DNA of 6,433 nucleotides from Bacteroidota bacterium. Its GTDB lineage: Bacteria; Bacteroidota; Bacteroidia; Chitinophagales; Chitinophagaceae. The position numbers and the translations under genes are program-made. Below are positions 4,459 to 6,433 of this stretch, in pieces. The notes under the pieces were generated by a model. That model searched no databases and had not been told where the DNA came from. It saw nothing but the letters and a program-made list of their open reading frames with translations. Location of the stretch: NCBI GenBank assembly GCA_023386855.1, contig JAEWIW010000346.1, positions 1 through 6,433 on the forward strand, given 5' to 3'. How positions within the stretch are numbered: the stretch's first letter is position 1; each line of letters opens with the position of its first letter.

Positions 4459-6433
4459 ATGAAAAGACAATTGCAACGGTTGCTTTTGCTGATGCTTTGC
4501 TGTTGCACAATGGCAATGGCATATGCCCAGCAGCGACAGGTCACCGGTACTGTAAAGGACCAACAGGGCAATGCCATAGTAGGGGCAACAGTACTGATCA
4601 AAGGTTCCAATTCGGGGGGAACCAGTACTGACGAAAATGGCGTATTCACCATTACTGTAAACCAGCCCAATGCAGTGCTGGTGATCAGTTCCATCGGTTT
4701 TTCCAGCCAGGAAGTAGCGGCTTCTTCCAATAACCTTTCCGTGGTGCTTGCACAAGGTGAAGGAAACCTGCAGGAAGTGGTGGTAACTGCCCTTGGTGTA
4801 AAAAGAGAAAAGAAATCACTGGGTTATGCAGTGCAGGAAGTAAAGGGTGAAACCCTTGTCCAGGCTCGTGAACCCAACCTGGTGAACACACTTTCTGGTA
4901 AAGTAGCCGGTTTGCAGGTGTTGAGGTCTAGCAATGGCCCTGCAGGTTCTTCCAAAATCATTTTGAGGGGTAATAACTCCCTCACTGGAAGTAACCAGCC
5001 GCTGATCGTGGTAGATGGAATCCCCATCGATAATTTTACCGGTTCTTCCTACACCGATTACTGGAACCCGCCACTGGATATGGGTAACGGTCTTGCGGAT
5101 ATTGCAGCCGAAGATATTGAAAACGTTTCCATCCTTAAAGGTCCTTCTGCCGCTGCATTGTATGGTTCAAGAGCAGGTAACGGGGTAATCATGATCACCA
5201 CAAAAAGCGGAAGAAAACAAAATGGACTGGGCATCTCCGTTTCTTCATCCATTGGCGTGGAAAGCATTTTTACCAATCCGGAGATCCAGAACAGTTATGG
5301 ACAGGGCCGCGATGGTGGATATGATAACAGGGTAGGAACAAGCTGGGGACCCAAAGCGGAAGGACAGCAGGTGGAGAACTGGAATGGTGAAAACGTTCCA
5401 TTGAGAACCTATGATAACATCAAGAATTATTTCCGCACAGGTATCACTTCCAACCAGAGTGTTTCTTTCCAGCAGCAATTCAAGGGAACATCAGTGTATA
5501 CTTCTTTCAACCGCATGGATGATAAGAGTATGATCCCTGGTGTAAAACTTCAGCGTACCAATTTATTAGCAAGGGCAGTAACCAAATTTGGTAAGGGCGA
5601 TCGCTGGACAACTGATACCAAAGTGCAGTACAATAATACCAAGGCAAATAACAGGCCTATCGGCGGACCAAAAAATGAGAACTCTTTCTTTGGATTGTAT
5701 ATGCTTCCAAGAAGCCTGGATATTACCCAGTTCAGCAACCCTGTTGATGAATTCGGCAACATGATCTGGTATGGTGCATCCAACCAGGTGAATCCTTACT
5801 GGAACAGTTTGTACAACCTGAATACCGATAGCCGCGACAGGTTTATCCTGAATGGATCATTGAAATATGAATTCACTTCATGGCTGAATGCAGAAGTAAA
5901 AGCTGGTGCAGATATCCATACTACCAATACCGAATCCAAGGTTTATGGCGGTTCACCGCTGACACCAACAGGACGATACAGCATGGGTAAGCAAACCTTT
6001 ACAGAAACCAACTATTCAACACTCATCTCAGCAAGAAAGGATGACCTGTTTGGAAAAATTGGTGGTGCATTGTCTGTGGGTGGAAACCTGATGTCGCAGA
6101 AGTTTTCCTCCATTGGTGGAAGTTCAGGAGAATTAGTAGTTCCAAACCTTTTCTCACTGAACAATGGTGTAAACAATCCTTCAGTTAGTGAAGGCTTCAA
6201 CCAGAGAAAGATCAATTCTGTATACGGTACTGCACAGATCAGCTATGATGGTTACCTGTTCCTTGATGCGACTTTCAGGAACGACTGGTCATCAACACTG
6301 ATCAAAGAAAACCGTTCTTTCTTTTATCCCTCATTAAGTCTTTCTTATATTTTCACCGACATGTTCCAGAACATGGGTGTGATGCTGCCTTCATGGATGA
6401 CATACGGAAAGCTCCGTGCTTCCTATGCTACTG
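4459..6433 (+). CDS. SusC/RagA-family TonB-dependent outer-membrane transporter, 3' truncated by window
   Basis: The frame from ATG 4459 is open to the window end, giving 658 residues of a family usually near 1000. It would import glycan fragments or another large nutrient across the outer membrane using TonB energy. A type I signal peptide spans residues 1-23 (KRQLQR, hydrophobic core, cleavage at AYA/QQ). Residues 26-98 are the carboxypeptidase-D regulatory-like domain (VTGTVKDQQGNAIVGATVLI, then GTSTDENGVFTI). A TonB-box-like EVVVTALG lies at 106-113. The plug domain runs from about 118 to 250, with QPLIVVDGIPI (180-190) and KGPSAAALYGSRAGNGV (227-243), the SusC/RagA signatures. The rest is aromatic-rich beta-barrel sequence. 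It follows a ROK regulator gene; a SusD-like lipoprotein gene is expected just beyond the window. The substrate cannot be told from this sequence. No frameshift is visible. Confidence 0.95.
   Translation, partial: MKRQLQRLLLLMLCCCTMAMAYAQQRQVTGTVKDQQGNAIVGATVLIKGSNSGGTSTDENGVFTITVNQPNAVLVISSIGFSSQEVAASSNNLSVVLAQGEGNLQEVVVTALGVKREKKSLGYAVQEVKGETLVQAREPNLVNTLSGKVAGLQVLRSSNGPAGSSKIILRGNNSLTGSNQPLIVVDGIPIDNFTGSSYTDYWNPPLDMGNGLADIAAEDIENVSILKGPSAAALYGSRAGNGVIMITTKSGRKQNGLGISVSSSIGVESIFTNPEIQNSYGQGRDGGYDNRVGTSWGPKAEGQQVENWNGENVPLRTYDNIKNYFRTGITSNQSVSFQQQFKGTSVYTSFNRMDDKSMIPGVKLQRTNLLARAVTKFGKGDRWTTDTKVQYNNTKANNRPIGGPKNENSFFGLYMLPRSLDITQFSNPVDEFGNMIWYGASNQVNPYWNSLYNLNTDSRDRFILNGSLKYEFTSWLNAEVKAGADIHTTNTESKVYGGSPLTPTGRYSMGKQTFTETNYSTLISARKDDLFGKIGGALSVGGNLMSQKFSSIGGSSGELVVPNLFSLNNGVNNPSVSEGFNQRKINSVYGTAQISYDGYLFLDATFRNDWSSTLIKENRSFFYPSLSLSYIFTDMFQNMGVMLPSWMTYGKLRASYAT

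Noticed and set aside
4459..4527. Cys-Cys-Cys in the SusC signal peptide as a lipobox
   Set aside because: The residues before C14 are L-M-L, which does not fit the [LVI][ASTVI][GAS]C pattern. A standard AYA/QQ cleavage site follows at the right distance.
4438..4755. Antisense frames opposite the 5' end of the SusC gene
   Set aside because: The + strand encodes a signal peptide and a carboxypeptidase-like domain here. The antisense products are low-complexity and unrecognisable.
1..6433. CRISPR array, tRNA, rRNA, insertion sequence or phage attachment site
   Set aside because: I saw no regularly spaced repeats, no tRNA-like cloverleaf, no transposase frame and no terminal inverted repeats. 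Nearly all of the window is coding, by well-recognised families.

Overview
The window looks like a chromosomal segment from a Bacteroidota bacterium, most likely in or near the Chitinophagaceae. The grounds are a SusC/RagA-type TonB-dependent transporter with an N-terminal carboxypeptidase-like domain, two Tat-exported Gfo/Idh/MocA oxidoreductases of a type common in that phylum, a ROK regulator, and start codons preceded by A/T-rich leaders without a Shine-Dalgarno sequence. All genes read on the + strand. The family assignment of the organism is inference; the phylum is well supported.

Layout. Bases 1-75 are the last 24 codons of an OsmC/Ohr-like peroxide-defence protein. After 23 bases come two tandem paralogues (99-1535 and 1591-3021, 55 bases apart). 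Each has a twin-arginine signal, a GxGxxG dinucleotide-binding site, a (E/Q)KP lysine motif and a DxxxH catalytic pair. A strong intrinsic terminator (3041-3072) closes this unit. An A/T-rich 120-base gap (3073-3192) follows, with a possible promoter and a small dyad. Next is a 400-residue ROK-family DNA-binding regulator (3193-4395). After 63 bases begins a SusC-like outer-membrane transporter that runs off the end of the window (4459 to beyond 6433).

How it may work together (inference). The SusC-like protein would import a sugar or glycan fragment with a SusD partner expected just downstream. The ROK protein keeps its sugar-binding and zinc-binding residues but has lost the kinase phosphate-binding DxGxT motif, so it would sense the sugar and control the transporter. 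The two exported oxidoreductases would act on a sugar or glycoside in the periplasm, possibly with a tightly held NAD(H). The terminator separates the oxidoreductase pair from the regulator/transporter unit, so shared control is possible but not shown. Every gene belongs to a known superfamily. The least explained part is the tandem exported oxidoreductase pair, one member of which has Gln in place of the usual Glu of the EKP motif.
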